Source of the DNA: Atkinsonella hypoxylon | Lineage: Eukaryota; Ascomycota; Sordariomycetes; Hypocreales; Clavicipitaceae | DNA length: 64,000 bases | Reading direction: 5' to 3' | Assembly: GCA_000729835.1 (NCBI GenBank) | Contig: JFHB01000041.1 | Span: 124,001-188,000 of the forward strand | Part shown: piece by piece, positions 35,063 through 47,103 of the stretch | Layout of the letters: each line of letters opens with the position of its first letter | Position numbering within the stretch: position 1 is the first letter of the stretch | Program-made: the position numbers and the translations under genes | The notes under the pieces: model-generated | The model's database searches: none | Told to the model about the DNA's origin: nothing | What the model saw: only the letters and a program-made list of their open reading frames with translations

Positions 35063-37300
35063 GAGAGTACCAAATCTCAACAGCTTGAGCCTGCAGCAGT
35101 GCAAGGCGACAAGCAGCGTGAAGCGTCTTGCTGTGATCCCATTTGCAGACTAACGTTGACGTCAATCGTGGTTACAGAGATAGATGATGAAGCTCTGTCT
35201 GGCGCATCTCGTCAGCTCATCGACGCTAGCAGACAGTTTGTGGCGCACCCAGGTGCACTGTGGTGTGCCCAGGTTCGTTGAACTCCCAAACTAATCATGA
35301 TTGAGAGACGCACTCGGCACAAATTGCCGCTCATGTGAGCCCATGAACCTGTTCTTTGCAGATGGCTACGTCTTGCACGCTGCGCTACGCTGCGCTACGC
35401 TGATGAACGACTGGTCGCTAGTGGAGATTTGTCCCTGGCAGAGTAATATCCCGCCTTTAGCGAGGTTTCAACTTGTAGAACCTTCATGTCGTTTCGCAAA
35501 TGCATCTGCTGCGTTGTTTCCCTGTTCTTGCTTCGCCGTGTCCAATCACATGCATTGGCTCCCCGTCATGCTGGTCGACGATGGTCAGGAAATATTAGAT
35601 CCGCATTCTTTCTTACAATTCAAGCTGCTGTACTCCGTAGCCATGGGCGATGCAGCAGGGGACAAGTGCTACACCGGATGGAATCGTGAGACGAGTCGGA
35701 GATGGACCAGTGGTGCGGTATACACAGAAGTGATGCGTGCTCCGTCACGAGCAACAGGGTCGTTCTAGCGGCACGGTTTTTTATTTTTATTTTTTGTTCT
35801 GTCGTCTTCCCGTTACTAAAGCCTGGATATATTTAGATTGACGCGCGACGCTACCCGCCGCCAACTTTGGAATGCGAGGGTGGGAATAACGAGCCAAAAA
35901 CTGGGGATTTGACATCGTGGCTGACTGACTGTCGGTAGGTGGCGTGACCGGATGCGACAATCCAGACGCCGTGAGTCCTGATCTGGACAAACACCGCGTT
36001 CGCAGCCTGCAAATGTCGCACGGCTGGAATGTTGGAATGTGCTGCCGGGCCGAACTTTGTCGAGAAATACCTAATTAGCCTAGAGACAAAGACGTAGACG
36101 CAGCTTACCCCATGTACCTAGTCTTGCCCGAAACCAGACCCATCACGCCATTCATTCATGGTGCTTGTTCTTTGTCTGCGACCAGACTGTAAAAAAATAG
36201 CTCTGTGAGGCGGGATGACCATGGCTGCACTGCGGCTGTCTACTGGCGGTCAAGGTTTTCAACCCGTCAAGCAGAAGAGCATTCAGCAACAGCCAGTGAT
36301 TAAAGGTCATGATGGAATGTCTGGTATATTCTGTACAAGAAAGACCAAGCCACTATCTCAACTACCCTGTCGGCCAAGCCGCGGGGTGCCTCGGCGCACA
36401 CAAAAACAACGCCTATGACGATCGCCATTGCAGACTTTGCATTAACTAGAGCAGAAATCAATGGGGCGGCGGCTACGCCGGAGAGCGGACGTTCCGGCTG
36501 CCCAGGCGCGAGGGGCTAAGGGGAAAAAGGAGAAAATGAAAGAAAGGACATAGACCCCATGACATATGTATGTACATGTATCGAATTGGAGAAATGTGGG
36601 GCGGCTATGAGATGGGATGGGATGAAAGAGAATGAAGAAGACGGGATGGAAGGGCTACGTCTGTCGCTTCGACAAGCAGCCCCCTCATAAGGCTCATTGC
36701 AGAAACTGGTGTGGGATTGTGTCCGTCACTATTCCGTACTATGGGCGGCGATTACGTCAAGGCGCATAGTCACTTCATATAACCCCAGATAGAATGAAAA
36801 GGATTGAAAGTTGGGCGGTACAAGAGCTGTTTTCTCGGGATTTTTTTTTTTAGGTGGTCTGCTGGGTACGGACCGCGTTAGTTCCAGACTACATGCAACA
36901 TTTGGAGATGTCGGATCTCATGAGGACACTGGCGACTAGAAGCCCGTCAGAATTTTGGCTTTGTCTTTCGTGTTTGTCGTTTCAAGTCTCGTAGAGAGTC
37001 GTAGAGAGCGAACGCTTGGGAGAATAGCATGGTGCTTCGACGACCAGAGGATGATGCACGTAATGGCGGAGCTGTGGTTGTATGGGGTGGGTACCTACCT
37101 ACCAGGTACCTAGGCACCTAGGTACGTAGGGCCGTGGTCTCTCGTCAGTCGGATGACCGATCTGTTGATGCCGATGCTTCCGGACGCTTTCCGTCGCCGT
37201 CGCCTAACCCACCGGAGGCTGGCACGCACACGATTGACAGATTACAGGACGACTCCTGCCCAACAATAGCTAGGCAAGGGCCCGGACGGTGATTTGTCAT

Positions 37301-37356
37301 CCCTTCGGCTGAGTCCCTCCGGCTGAGTCCCTTCGACTGAGTCCCTTCGACTGAGT
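37301..37356. repeat. Four 14-bp tandem repeats (CCCTTCGRCTGAGT)
   Basis: Four head-to-tail copies. The first two have GGCTGAGT and the last two are identical with CGACTGAGT. Non-coding. Confidence 0.88.
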
Positions 37357-38414
37357 CCGGCGGCACCATCAGGCCAAACGCCTCTCTTGGCGTCCCGAGT
37401 CACTAAGTGTATGAACGAGCGCGTTTGGTTTAGCGTGCTTAGAACGCTCAGTGGCCTATAAAGGCGCCACAGTGTGCTCGTAGCAGAATTACAGTGCTGG
37501 CCAAGCCTGGCCGTCGGTCCCGCACCCAGCCGTAGGGCGGTCAAATTACATGACGGGTCCTCTGGAGAGCGATGGGTCGCAGGATCCGCCATGAAATCAG
37601 CCCCCCCCCCCCGGGTGCCCGCCGTACCAGTAGTCCCTCCCCACGGTGGGCTCACACCCCTGTGCCGCGTGAACCACATCCTGCCGCCTCCCACTAATAG
37701 AACTGGTGCACTGGCGGATCCCCCATGCCTCCATGCCTCCGTATCTCCATGTCTCCATATCTCCATCTCCACGTCTCCATGTCCCTTGTCCCATGTCCCA
37801 TGTCGTCCTCTCGAACGGCGCGGCCACCATTATCAAACTGCCTACGGAATAGGCTGGGTCAAATTTGTTAGCGGCTGATCTCGAGTGCTCGAATCCGATT
37901 CTTCCACACGCTGCTTCGCCTCTTCTTTATCCACTCGTCCTGGTGCCTCCGCAATTTATCATAACTCGTCTCTCCATTTGGTCACCGGGCCTTGCCTTTA
38001 CTTCTCCTTGTCATCCATCCACCTAGCCATCCTTCCTCCCAGCTTTCTCATCCGCAGCCCGTTGTTCGTTAGTGTTGCGGCACTTGTTCCATCATATCGC
38101 TGGGGCTCGACCGTTACCGTTGCCCCGGAATAGATTTAATCGTTCACCCGCTCCCTTGAGTCCGATGTGCGATTGAATCGGGGACGCCTCATGACCTGAT
38201 TACCCGCTCAACCACCACCAAGACGAGCTCTATCTCAACAGGCATTCCTTGTCCTGTCTGAGGCGGCCGACCAGCGAATCAATCAGCGGAAATTTTTAGG
38301 GCTTCATTTTGTGCCAATTTCCGAATTTATCCCTGTTCTTCATGCCGAACTGAAGATCCCCACCTGGTAGACCTTCGAGCTCGATTCCTCACCTACGCTC
38401 GACTCGTCAACTCC

Positions 38415-39844
38415 ATGGGTGTCATTCACCAAGTGCTGGGCGAGGCTGTCCTTCTCGTTGCCAGGGAAGCCGCATCAAATACGCCTTCGCTATCACAGTC
38501 ATCGGGAACCCCAACAAGTAGTCCTCAACCGACGGGAACGAACAAAAACGACAACAATAATAACAGTGGAGGTTCCAGCTCGCCGCTGTTATTCTTTGTC
38601 GCTCTAGGATTTGGTGTAGTTTTCACGAATCTATGGTAGGGCTCCTGCAAATTCGATTTTGGACATCGGACCTTTGTTTTTTCTTTTCCGGATCGGCTCG
38701 TCTTCGCAACGTCACGACCACACGATTTCGTAATTGAACATCGAAATACTAATACGACCACAGGATTATCGTCGGTGTAAAGTATTGCTTCCGATATAAT
38801 GCCCGCAATCGAGCGAGAATGACCAACGAAGATGGCGAGCCGATCACGTTGGAAACCGTTCACCGGCCTCGTAGACGTCGGGAGAAGAAGCTCATGACAA
38901 TGGACGAAGTGAACGAAAAATTCCCTATGATGAAGTACAAGACTTGGGTATCCGAGCGTGCTCGAGAAGGATTACCAACTGCCGGAGGTGTTTCCGTCCC
39001 GCCGAGTCGAGCAAATAGTACACGAGAAGCCGATGGCACCCTACCCGAAATCGCCATTGTAAAAAGCTGCTTATCTACAGACGCTCATCCCAACAACGCC
39101 AGAATCGACGCTTCTGAATTCAACAAAGAAGATGAGAAAAAAGCCCGGACTGGAACGGAAGTCAAGGAAGAGGATGGACAGACATCCACCGTCCACGATG
39201 AAAGACCAACCACTCTGCAGAGCACAGCCTCAGAAGACGAAGATGATGACGAGCACATTGACGCCGCTTTACCTCCCGAATGTCTTGCTGCGCCGGGTGA
39301 TTCTTGTGCTATTTGCATCGACACATTGGAAGACGACGACGATGTCCGAGGTCTCACATGTGGCCATGCCTTCCATGCCGTTTGTGTCGATCCGTGGTTG
39401 ACTAGTCGGCGCGCTTGCTGTCCTCTTTGTAAAGCCGATTATTACACTCCAAAGCCTCGTCCGAACCAAGAGGGTGATGGCAATGCAAATATCAACAGCA
39501 ACCTTGGTCCTCGCAACAACTCTCGTCTCAATCTGCCCGGTACTCTTCGATCTGCATGGTTCCGTTCAAATGCAGTCTCATCACGCGATTTAGGATCGAA
39601 TCCGCGCAGTACTCGTAACGGTAGATCACGCGGCTGGTCAATCCGCTCGCAACAACAAAACGGACAGGCGGAAGTCCGCAGAAGTCCCACGGCCTCGGCA
39701 GAATCAAGTAACGGAGGCATGCTATCGTCGATTCGTTCTGCTCTTCGATTTGGTCGTCGAAATCACCAAGCTGCTACGACTACAACTGCCAGAACCGAGA
39801 CTGTCACGCCATCACAGATGGAGTCTGGCACACGTGCCTCCTGA
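38415..39844 (+). CDS. Membrane-anchored RING-H2 E3 ubiquitin ligase-like protein
   Basis: Two exons, 38415-38635 and 38764-39844 (intron 128 nt, phase 2, branch-like ctaatac close to the acceptor), give 433 residues. The N-terminus is Ser/Thr/Asn-rich. One transmembrane helix spans about residues 57-83 (LLFFVALGFGVVFTNL continuing across the splice into IIVGVKYCF). The cytosolic part carries an acidic region (EDEDDDEHID) and a C3H2C3 RING-H2 at residues 255-296: CAIC, then CGHAFHAVCVDPWL, then CCPLC. The tail is basic, Ser-rich and disordered. This plan (single-pass membrane anchor plus RING-H2) matches fungal E3 ligases of secretory or vacuolar membranes; the specific substrate or orthologue cannot be named. 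The membrane location follows from the helix only. Confidence 0.85.
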
Positions 39845-40725
39845 CGAGGAGATGTTTAGATGCCCCTAGAAGTTGCAGAGTTAACCGTGATATGAGCTTT
39901 TTTTCCTGCTCTTTCCAAGACTGGATGCGACCGGGAGTCAAGATTGTTGCTACTCTGCAACGTACATATCGCCAAGCCCCAAGCGGCTGGCAGGATATAG
40001 CTTGGCATTGTGTTACATACACACATGTATTCCGATTTCGACCTTTTTGATGACAAGCGCGATTCACAAGACACAAATGGATTCGTGCATATGAATTTCT
40101 CCCACTCGGGCATTTTTGCATGGATAGGCCCACGCCTCTATGGGCCTCGAGAAAATTCCCTGCTTTCCTTTTCTGGCGCAGCCTTATCAGCGTTCTTAAA
40201 TGCCAAGAAAGTCCCCGCGTCGAAAGAGATTTTTGTAGGTTGCAGCCTTTTTATTGTCATGAGCGGCGGTCAGGTTGCTCCTCATGGAGACGGATTTTAC
40301 TTGTCGGAATCTTTTTTTCTTTTTCTATCGTCTCAGTTGTTTTGTATTGCAGCGGCGGAGTTTTGGTCGGATGATGGCATTTATAGCTGGTGGGTTGTAT
40401 GTTCGGTCATGATAGCAATAGTAAGAACATCTGGAACGGGTCCATTTCGCCAACATGTGTATAATATCCTTGATGTTATTAATTTGCATTTAGAAGTTGT
40501 GGCATCAACGAGGCTGGTGATTTCATTGAACCTACCTGATTCCCACTTGTGCTCTACAGTGTGCCATCTGAGTTCTGCCATTATGATACCCTGTAGTCCA
40601 ATCGTTCCGCAACGCCATCTCATCTCCTAATATCAACGATGGCAAAGATGTAATACGACCGATCCCATGTCTAGTCCACACTGAAAGACCAACACCCCCT
40701 TCATCATACGTTTTTCATCCAAATC
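39845..40725. other. Intergenic stretch between convergent genes
   Basis: A 206-codon open frame (40010-40630, plus) lies here, but it is cysteine- and phenylalanine-rich without any recognisable domain and sits where the RING gene's 3' UTR is expected. It is treated as non-coding. Confidence 0.5.
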
Positions 40726-41517
40726 CTACAAGAACGACCCCTTCTGAAACCTCCCTCCGAAATTCGCGCTCTTACCAATCAACTCACTCCGTGCTTTGCC
40801 CCCAATCTTCCCCTCAACAGCCATGTCTTTCTCCCGATCAAAAGGCCGCGTACTCGGGTCGTCCTCCTCAGCCGCCTTACCCTGCCCATGCCTCCGCCTC
40901 TCGCTGTGCTCCTCGTACAGGCTCTTCCCCCTCGAGGCCTCGATGGACTTGGCGATGTGCCGATCCCTCTCTTCCTGGACCATGTCCTTTGTTGGGCCCG
41001 CGGTACTTGGCGCGGAGCGACCGAGCAGCGCGTCCCTTTGACGCTGGAGCTTCTCCTCGGGCGTCTCGGTCCAGATGGAGGATGTGGAGGCGTCGGAACG
41101 GGGTTTCGCCTTGGAGGCGAATTTGCGGGCGCGCAGCCGGGTTGGGTCGCGCTCTGAGTAGGATGTTGACGGGGGGGGAGCGAGCATCCAGGTGTCGCGT
41201 TGGGGGAGGGGCTCTGCCGACGGGAGGGATGGGCCGACTTTCGGACGGGAGGTTGTGACGGGGAGCGAGGGGCCGAAGTCTTCTGAGTCGGAGTCGGAGT
41301 CGGAGTCGGAATCGGAATCGGAATCGTCTTGCGGTGGAGGTGCTGGGCCGGTGGTTGGTGCTATGGCGACGGGGTCCGAGTCGGAGAGATTGAGTTCGTC
41401 GTTGTTCAAGACTGAGTTGCGACGAGCTTGCTTTGGGGAGGGGGCGCGAGCGTCTTGGTCGGGGGTGCGCTTGCGCTTTGAGAGGCCTGGCGGGAGCTGG
41501 GGCCCGATTGATGACAT
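40726..41517 (-). CDS. GPALPP motif / DUF3752 nuclear protein
   Basis: Single exon of 263 residues. The N-terminus has IGPQLPPG and then two further copies of the GPxLP motif (FGPSLPVT, VGPSLPSA), separated by a (SD)n acidic tract. The C-terminal DUF3752 domain shows RKFASKAKPR, IWTETPEEKLQRQRDALLG, DRHIAKSIEASRGKSLYEEH, RPFDREKDMAVEGKI and the conserved end SANFGGRFQKGSFL. Proteins of this family (human GPALPP1 and relatives) are nuclear and poorly characterised. The basic KRKRTPDQDARAPSPKQARR cluster fits nuclear import. The SDSDSD tract is encoded by a GAGTCG/GAATCG trinucleotide-pair repeat (about 41281-41328) that could vary in length. Confidence 0.88.
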   Translation of the reverse strand: MSSIGPQLPPGLSKRKRTPDQDARAPSPKQARRNSVLNNDELNLSDSDPVAIAPTTGPAPPPQDDSDSDSDSDSDSDSEDFGPSLPVTTSRPKVGPSLPSAEPLPQRDTWMLAPPPSTSYSERDPTRLRARKFASKAKPRSDASTSSIWTETPEEKLQRQRDALLGRSAPSTAGPTKDMVQEERDRHIAKSIEASRGKSLYEEHSERRRHGQGKAAEEDDPSTRPFDREKDMAVEGKIGGKARSELIGKSANFGGRFQKGSFL

Positions 41518-42224
41518 GGTAGCTATGGGCTGGGTGTGAGAAATTGGAGCTGGTGAAGCTATGGGCGAGGGTTCTCGATTTCCTTTGGAGGTCGGGCGGA
41601 AAGATGGGTTGACGTCGTGGGGCTTAAGGTGGTGGGGCTACGTGGAACCGCATGAGACTGCAGACAGGACAATTTATTCTTGGAATCATTCAGCATGACT
41701 CCAATGATACTGCTATGTTTCTCCAGCTGCGTGGCTTGACGGGATTGGCCTGTGCGGCAAGTACTGTCTAATAGGACAGTCTCCGTCAACCATTTGTCTG
41801 GCTGTATGTCTGCTCCGCTTGGCTATGAAGCGTCTTGCGAAGCTGCTCACTTATCGACGGGCAGTGCTAGTATACCCAAGTCCATTGATGACCACCTACA
41901 ATTAAATACGTAAGAGCACATCTTTCCATCTTCCAATGCATCAAGATTGATTAACAGTTTCTTCTAGAGGCTAGCTTTCATTATTCCGTGGTCAAAACGT
42001 CCAATTACCCCAGTCAGCAGTCCAGCTATTGCTCACGACATTCATGTCTAGGACTCCAAGGCATGACACATTTCAGGCGCGCTAAACCACTCTGGCAGAA
42101 AAGGACTTGGCAGAGAGGATCTTGGATGCCAGACAGGAGGAGTCCAACGAAATGTGGTGAAGCTCAAAGGCCCGGAACATCTGCCGAGGCTTCTCTCAGG
42201 AAGCAGAAATCTCACGGCCATCTT
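41518..42224. other. Intergenic stretch upstream of GPALPP gene, possibly including 5' debris of the ABC pseudogene
   Basis: No intact gene. The part after about 41990 may hold unrecognisable remains of the transporter's first half. Confidence 0.45.
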
Positions 42225-44048
42225 TGGGTCCAGCGAGCACGGGCAAACGAGCTTTTGCATGCGAGGTCTGGAACTCGAATTCCCGCAAGGCCAGTGCTAA
42301 TAGTCAGTGGTGGAACAGGTCAGGCAAGAATCTCCTTATGTCGGCGATACTGGGAGGCGTCTCTTTCGTCCGGCGCTATTCGTATACCTGTGACCTCACC
42401 TCACCCTTTTCGAGAATAGCAGATGTACCGCAGCCAGCTCGACTGAAATGTGCGTCACTGAGAGGGAAAATCGTCTTTGGATGAACTTACAGTTTTGATA
42501 CAGTACATACAAGCAGGAGATATGTATGCTTGGGCGTGTACTTGACCCCTCATTATAAGGACGCAAGCTGTTCAATCAGCGGACATTGATGGTTGAAGCA
42601 ATGGACGAACAGCATTGCTATAGAAGAGACGCTCAACGGCACCTGCCCTTATCAATGGCCAGATTCCAGATTGTTGACAGGCTCCCCTTACTATGTCGGC
42701 GTGGACACTGCTTTATTCACGGTCAGTGCCTGTATTCTAGGACGTAAGTACCTGGCTGTCTACATCGTCGGCTTCAAAATGTCTGATTGCATTTTTCGTA
42801 CAATGGTTCAATCACCCCTGAAAGCGCCTCTCGAGGTGGTTGAAACACTGCCTCGAACCGAGATTATCAAACGACTTACCCTAGATCTATACCGTGATAT
42901 GAATTTGCCGGGCGGCTTGAGTATCGAGATAGCATTTGGTGCCAAAGTGACCTTTGTGATGGCAACTGGGTAAGTGATTTTGTCAGACGTAGGATTTCTT
43001 GACAACCGACTTAGCTGACATGTGTTAAGGTATTCATCTCTCCATTCACGAGTGTTTGTCGATTTGTATGCTCATCGCATACTGGAAAATGTCTCAGTAT
43101 TGTATGCCCATCTCGCAACAGCCTCAACGTATTACCAATTGCCTTGTCACCAATCTACAGTCATCGTCACTCCATGCTGGCCCCAAGCGGTCTTCGTATC
43201 ATAAGGGCACAAGGAAGAGTGTCGGACTACAATTCAAGACATGGTAGGCTGGTCGATGCTCCCTCAAGAGCGGTGTGGCATAACTGCGTGTGCTCTAGAT
43301 GGATGGAATCATACTGGAAGTCTGCCACCGGCGTCTCACTATGATTGCATTCGATGCGGTCCCAGGTCGTGTAGCTGCTGGCCTAACGGGCTTCACATTA
43401 ACAATCGCAGATCAATTTTCGAGATCGACAAGCTCCCTAATACGGAAGACTGTCGTGATTTAGGATGATATTAGGGCAGCGAACCAGATCGCAGAGTATA
43501 TTGTCTTGCAGTCAGAGCCAGACTCGGCAAGAGAAGCGCCACGGATTAGCTGCAGACATGCAGAATCAAAGTACAGCATTAATCCGCTGGGTACGCGAAC
43601 TTGACGGCTGTTCTCAACGGTTTTAGCCTTCATGCGGCACCTGACGTACGAACTGGCAAAGTTGATTGGACCGGAGCTGGGATATCGCCGCTTACTCTCG
43701 CGCTTTTCAAACTCTCAAAGGCACAAAATGGCAAGATTTTCTATTGATGGCATTGGTATATCTACACTGGGACTGCACAATGTTCGCCGGCGTCTTTCCA
43801 TTGTTCCTCTAGATCCATTCCTTTTCAGCGGAACTCTGAGAAGCAGCACTCAAGTTTCTCGTACGGTAGCCGACGACACCATTACAGGAATACCAGAAAG
43901 ACCTCAAATCCACCTTCTTCTTGACAGGATGATTGCTACAGGCGGATTCAATATCGAGCAGGGCCAGAGACAGCTCGTTTGCCTTGCACGAGCGACGTCA
44001 TACCAGCCGTTCTGGTATCGCTGGACCCAACAGAACAAATTGCCGTGA
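42225..44048 (+). pseudogene. Degenerate ABC-C (MRP-type) multidrug transporter
   Basis: Fragments of one ABC-C protein occur in the correct order but in different frames. The first nucleotide-binding domain shows LIVSGGTGQ and, one frame shift later, SGKNLLMSAILGG, so the Walker A motif is split by the shift (near 42300-42345). At 42593-42973 comes part of the second membrane domain: YYVGVDTALFTVSACILG, then TMVQSPLKAPLEVVETLP, LDLYRDMNLPG. At 43632-44030 comes the second nucleotide-binding domain: DGIGISTLGLHNVRRRLSIV, DPFLFSGTLRS, and NIEQGQRQLVCLARAT. The Q-loop glutamine is replaced (VPLDPF) and the Walker B/D-loop part is unrecognisable. The spacing is shorter than in intact genes, so deletions have occurred as well. 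No continuous splicing model restores it. Confidence 0.75.
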
Positions 44049-46569
44049 AGGATTGAGGCAAGAAGAGTTTGATTTTGCCTGAATATCTACGATGTTGGAA
44101 TGCGAGTGGTGTGTTCTACACTCATGGTACGCGCTTTACCATGCTGGCTCGTCTGCGCTGTTGATAATAGGAAGCAGTGGCCTGCGAACTTTGGGGGGTC
44201 TGACAGATAAATCCAGACATGACCACAATTTTTTTTCCCGTTCTCTCCCCTTCTCTACTTTTCTCCGGTTTTTTGGGACTGAATTTTATTAACCTTATAT
44301 CTACAGTTATTGAGCATACTTTCAGTCATCTGAATTTACTAGCGCTTCGATTCATCATGCATGAACATTTAGAAAAACATGCATCAAGTCAAGAAGCAAA
44401 AATAGAGTTCTAAGGGTTGGAGAATATGTTATATCGAGTCACGTTCTTGCTTCCAGCAATAATGTCGAGTATTTTCTTACAAAGATTGCTAATCACCCGA
44501 GTTTCGTTCCGACGGCAGCGTTACCCCAGAGTGGTTGAATCAACTTTTTATCAAGGTGGTCAGACGACAACGGGAGAAGGGAGCCTGTGTCTCTGCTTGA
44601 CACAATGGGCAATGTAGAGGGAGGATGCCATAGGTTGGATGTGGATGGTTCAGCTCCATGCCACGTTATTTATTCGCACTGTCTAAGCCCGAATTAGAGC
44701 CATTCATCAACCCCAAAACCTTTGCCAGAATGCATGAGCGCAAGGCAAAATCGAAAATGACTTAGGAAATAGCCATCATCACTTCATTGCCTCTCGAGTA
44801 CGCGGTATGGTACATGTTTGATGAATTCTGGCATGGTCTTCCGAGGTGACACATGATCACCTCGATGTCGGCAGTCCTTGGTTACACTACCCAGACCCAC
44901 GGCTCGCCTTTCTTGACAGAGGGTGTGGTGGCGTTACGATGAGGCGATGCGACGTCCCGAAAATCAGGGTGGGAAGATGTCATCATTGACAGCTCACTTT
45001 TGCAATGCGTTCTCGGCAGGAAGCTGCCCGTCGGTTGTTGCGCTGCAAAATTGTTTGTGATGAGCACAGCAGATGAAGAAGGAAATGTGAGCCACATGAC
45101 GTTTTTAGTTGAACCAGAGCGAAGACAAATCCCACGTCTGCGGTGAACAAAGAAAGCACCCAAGGCATATACAGACAGCTTATAGTGTGCGATGCGCCGG
45201 TGGCGAACTCGAGCGATATAACCATCCAGGGGCATGCCACGACAAGCTCTTTGAAGCAACACACACCAATACCAAGATGATTTGCTGGGTACTTGCAGGG
45301 AAACAGGTTGCGACGGACACACTTGATCTCGCCAAGGTCAAACCGTTCATATGGAACAGGGGACTCCGCGTCTTGATGATTTCGAAGTTCCCACTACCCA
45401 TATGCACGTAGGGGCAATGGCCTCCTAGGATACTGTGACGGGGTGCAGGCAGGGACGAGGAAACCTGCAGCACATGAGGACGAACTGCAACCTCAGAGTC
45501 GGGACAAGTTCTAGACTCAAGTTCGGTCTTCATGTCGGTCGCACGGCTTGCTGCCATATGGTCAAAAGGTGGCGAAATGGTAGTTTTTCGATTACCGAGT
45601 TACTACTATTTCGACTCCAACTCGCCGTTTTAGTAACTCTCCACAGTCCATCATACAAATACGAATGAGTAAGGTTACTTCCAGAAATACGAGCAGATGA
45701 CTTCGTCTTAGAATGAAGTGTTCCATGCACCTAGCTGCACGTAAGCTGCATCTAGTCGCTTGCACTCCGCATAGAACAGTCTGCTTACAGCTTTATTGCG
45801 ACTCACACCAGCCGGTAATTTCTATTGCACGGCAGTGAGTGCTACAGGACTTTAATGATCCGAGAGTTGTAGGTCTGTATCTTCGAGGTAGGGACGCTAA
45901 CGCTCCTCGCACATAGAATGTTACCTCAGGCAGTTGACGACAACTGCCGCGGTATGTCAGCGTCGCAATGTAAATTCCGAGGTGCATATGTGCATTCGGA
46001 GATACAAGTCAATCAATCGGACATGCTGGGACAACAATTATGTAGGGAGGAGAACAGTCAGCAGACCCGGCATGACCGGCATCGTCAAGAACGCTCATTG
46101 GACAAATTCACCTTTTTCAGGCGGGTTGACGTGGGTTGTAATGGCTCATACTCATAATGAGGAAAAACACACTTTGTCGAAATATCGACCGATACTCCCT
46201 AAGACAAGTCTTCACGCCGCACATCGTTTGGGGGCAGCGTCTCGAGTGGGCCAAAGTAAGCTGTGAGACGGTGAAGAATTGCGAGTACACAAAGCTGTCC
46301 CATCACGGCCCTGCCGAAGTCTCTCAAAGATGCCGCTGGATAGAACCTTGGTTCAAGTATAAAGGAGGCTTCATAGCCGCTCAAAACCACAGAGGTTAAG
46401 AAAGCAATCACATCAAACTCGCAACTACACTTCCTCGCGCTCAACTTTCCATTGTAAGTCAACTGCAGTGGGGGGAGTAAAAGAAAGGGGAGAAAACAAA
46501 AGACGAGTTTCAAACCATGTTCCATTACTAACAAGTCTAGCCCAACTACGAAACTCCAAGCTTTTCACA
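44049..46569. other. Intergenic stretch with no supported gene
   Basis: AT-rich at 44220-44420. Open frames at 44882-45557 (minus) in three frames look slightly protein-like but could not be joined into a model or assigned to a family. A TATAAAG at 46358-46364 lies about 210 bp before the secreted-protein start. Confidence 0.45.
46358..46364 (+). promoter_or_regulatory. TATA-like box of the secreted Cys-rich protein gene
   Basis: TATAAAG about 206 bp upstream of the ATG at 46570, followed by a CA-rich leader. Distance and context fit a core promoter, but position alone is weak evidence. Confidence 0.4.
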
Positions 46570-47103
46570 ATGAAGTTCAACGGCAAAGCTCTCCTCACGC
46601 TTGTTGCATCACTTTATATTGGCCTCAGTGCGGCCGCAACCGAAGCAGAGACATTCCTGGCCGAGAACCCAGATGTCCAAGTCGGCCGTGATGCCCTCGC
46701 CAAGGCACAGGCGAACCTCGGCCCAAACACCTTTGGCGTAGTCAATAAGCCCGCCAGTAACGTTGTCATGCTGCAGGAGTTTGATGCCGAAACCAACGAG
46801 CGCATCTTTGCCGTCGCCCTGATCGATGATGAGAAGGCCGAGAAATACTACAAGGCGAATAACAAGGACGGCGACATCCAAGGCGAGATCATGAAGCGCT
46901 ACGACACCACTGGCATGGAGAAGAGGAAGTGCGGCCGGGCCGTCGATGCCAACGAGCCTCGCCTCATCTTCGAGCGAGCTTCCCGCTGCGGCCAGTTCTG
47001 CGCCCGCGGCCACAGCTGCACTGCGGACCGCCGTTGCCCGGCTTGCCGATATGTTGGTGGCGCATGCCGACACCAGCTGAGCTGCCAGCCACGCACTCTG
47101 TAA
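46570..47103 (+). CDS. Small secreted Cys-rich protein with pro-domain-like N-terminus
   Basis: Single exon of 177 residues. Residues 1-22 (MKFNGKALLTLVASLYIGLS and two Ala) form a signal peptide. Residues 24-100 form an acidic conserved domain (VGRDALAKA, FGVVNKPASNVVMLQEF, RIFAVALIDDEKAEKYYK). A dibasic Lys118-Arg119 precedes a tail with eight cysteines at 121, 140, 144, 150, 156, 159, 166 and 172. This layout suggests a precursor whose Cys-rich part (about 58 residues, three or four disulfides) may be released by a Kex2-type protease. The function is unknown; candidate effector, defence or signalling peptide is inference. A paralogue of the N-terminal domain lies at 52603-53013. The upstream in-frame codons to 46468 are taken as leader because the signal peptide begins at 46570. 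Confidence 0.75.
   Translation: MKFNGKALLTLVASLYIGLSAAATEAETFLAENPDVQVGRDALAKAQANLGPNTFGVVNKPASNVVMLQEFDAETNERIFAVALIDDEKAEKYYKANNKDGDIQGEIMKRYDTTGMEKRKCGRAVDANEPRLIFERASRCGQFCARGHSCTADRRCPACRYVGGACRHQLSCQPRTL

Larger units (their letters stand above)
34255..38414. other. Long gene-free stretch (about 4.2 kb)
   Basis: No gene is supported on either strand. It contains a CTT/CTG trinucleotide array (34957-35062), a duplicated GCTGCGCTAC near 35381-35402, a TACCTACCTACCAGGTACCTAGG cluster (37091-37128), a 14-bp tandem repeat (37301-37356) and CCATGTCTCCATATCTC-type degenerate repeats (37724-37802). The last about 500 bp are pyrimidine-rich and probably the leader of the RING-H2 gene. Confidence 0.5.

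Noticed and set aside
34842..35281. Poly-Leu/Ser/Glu/Lys open frames on both strands
   Set aside because: All are frames through the CTT microsatellite and have no other features.
40010..40630. 206-codon plus-strand open frame
   Set aside because: Sits in the expected 3' UTR of the RING-H2 gene, and has no recognisable domain or gene-like context.
44882..45557. Overlapping minus-strand frames that look partly protein-like
   Set aside because: Could not be joined with consistent phases and no family was recognised; may be a decayed gene but cannot be supported.
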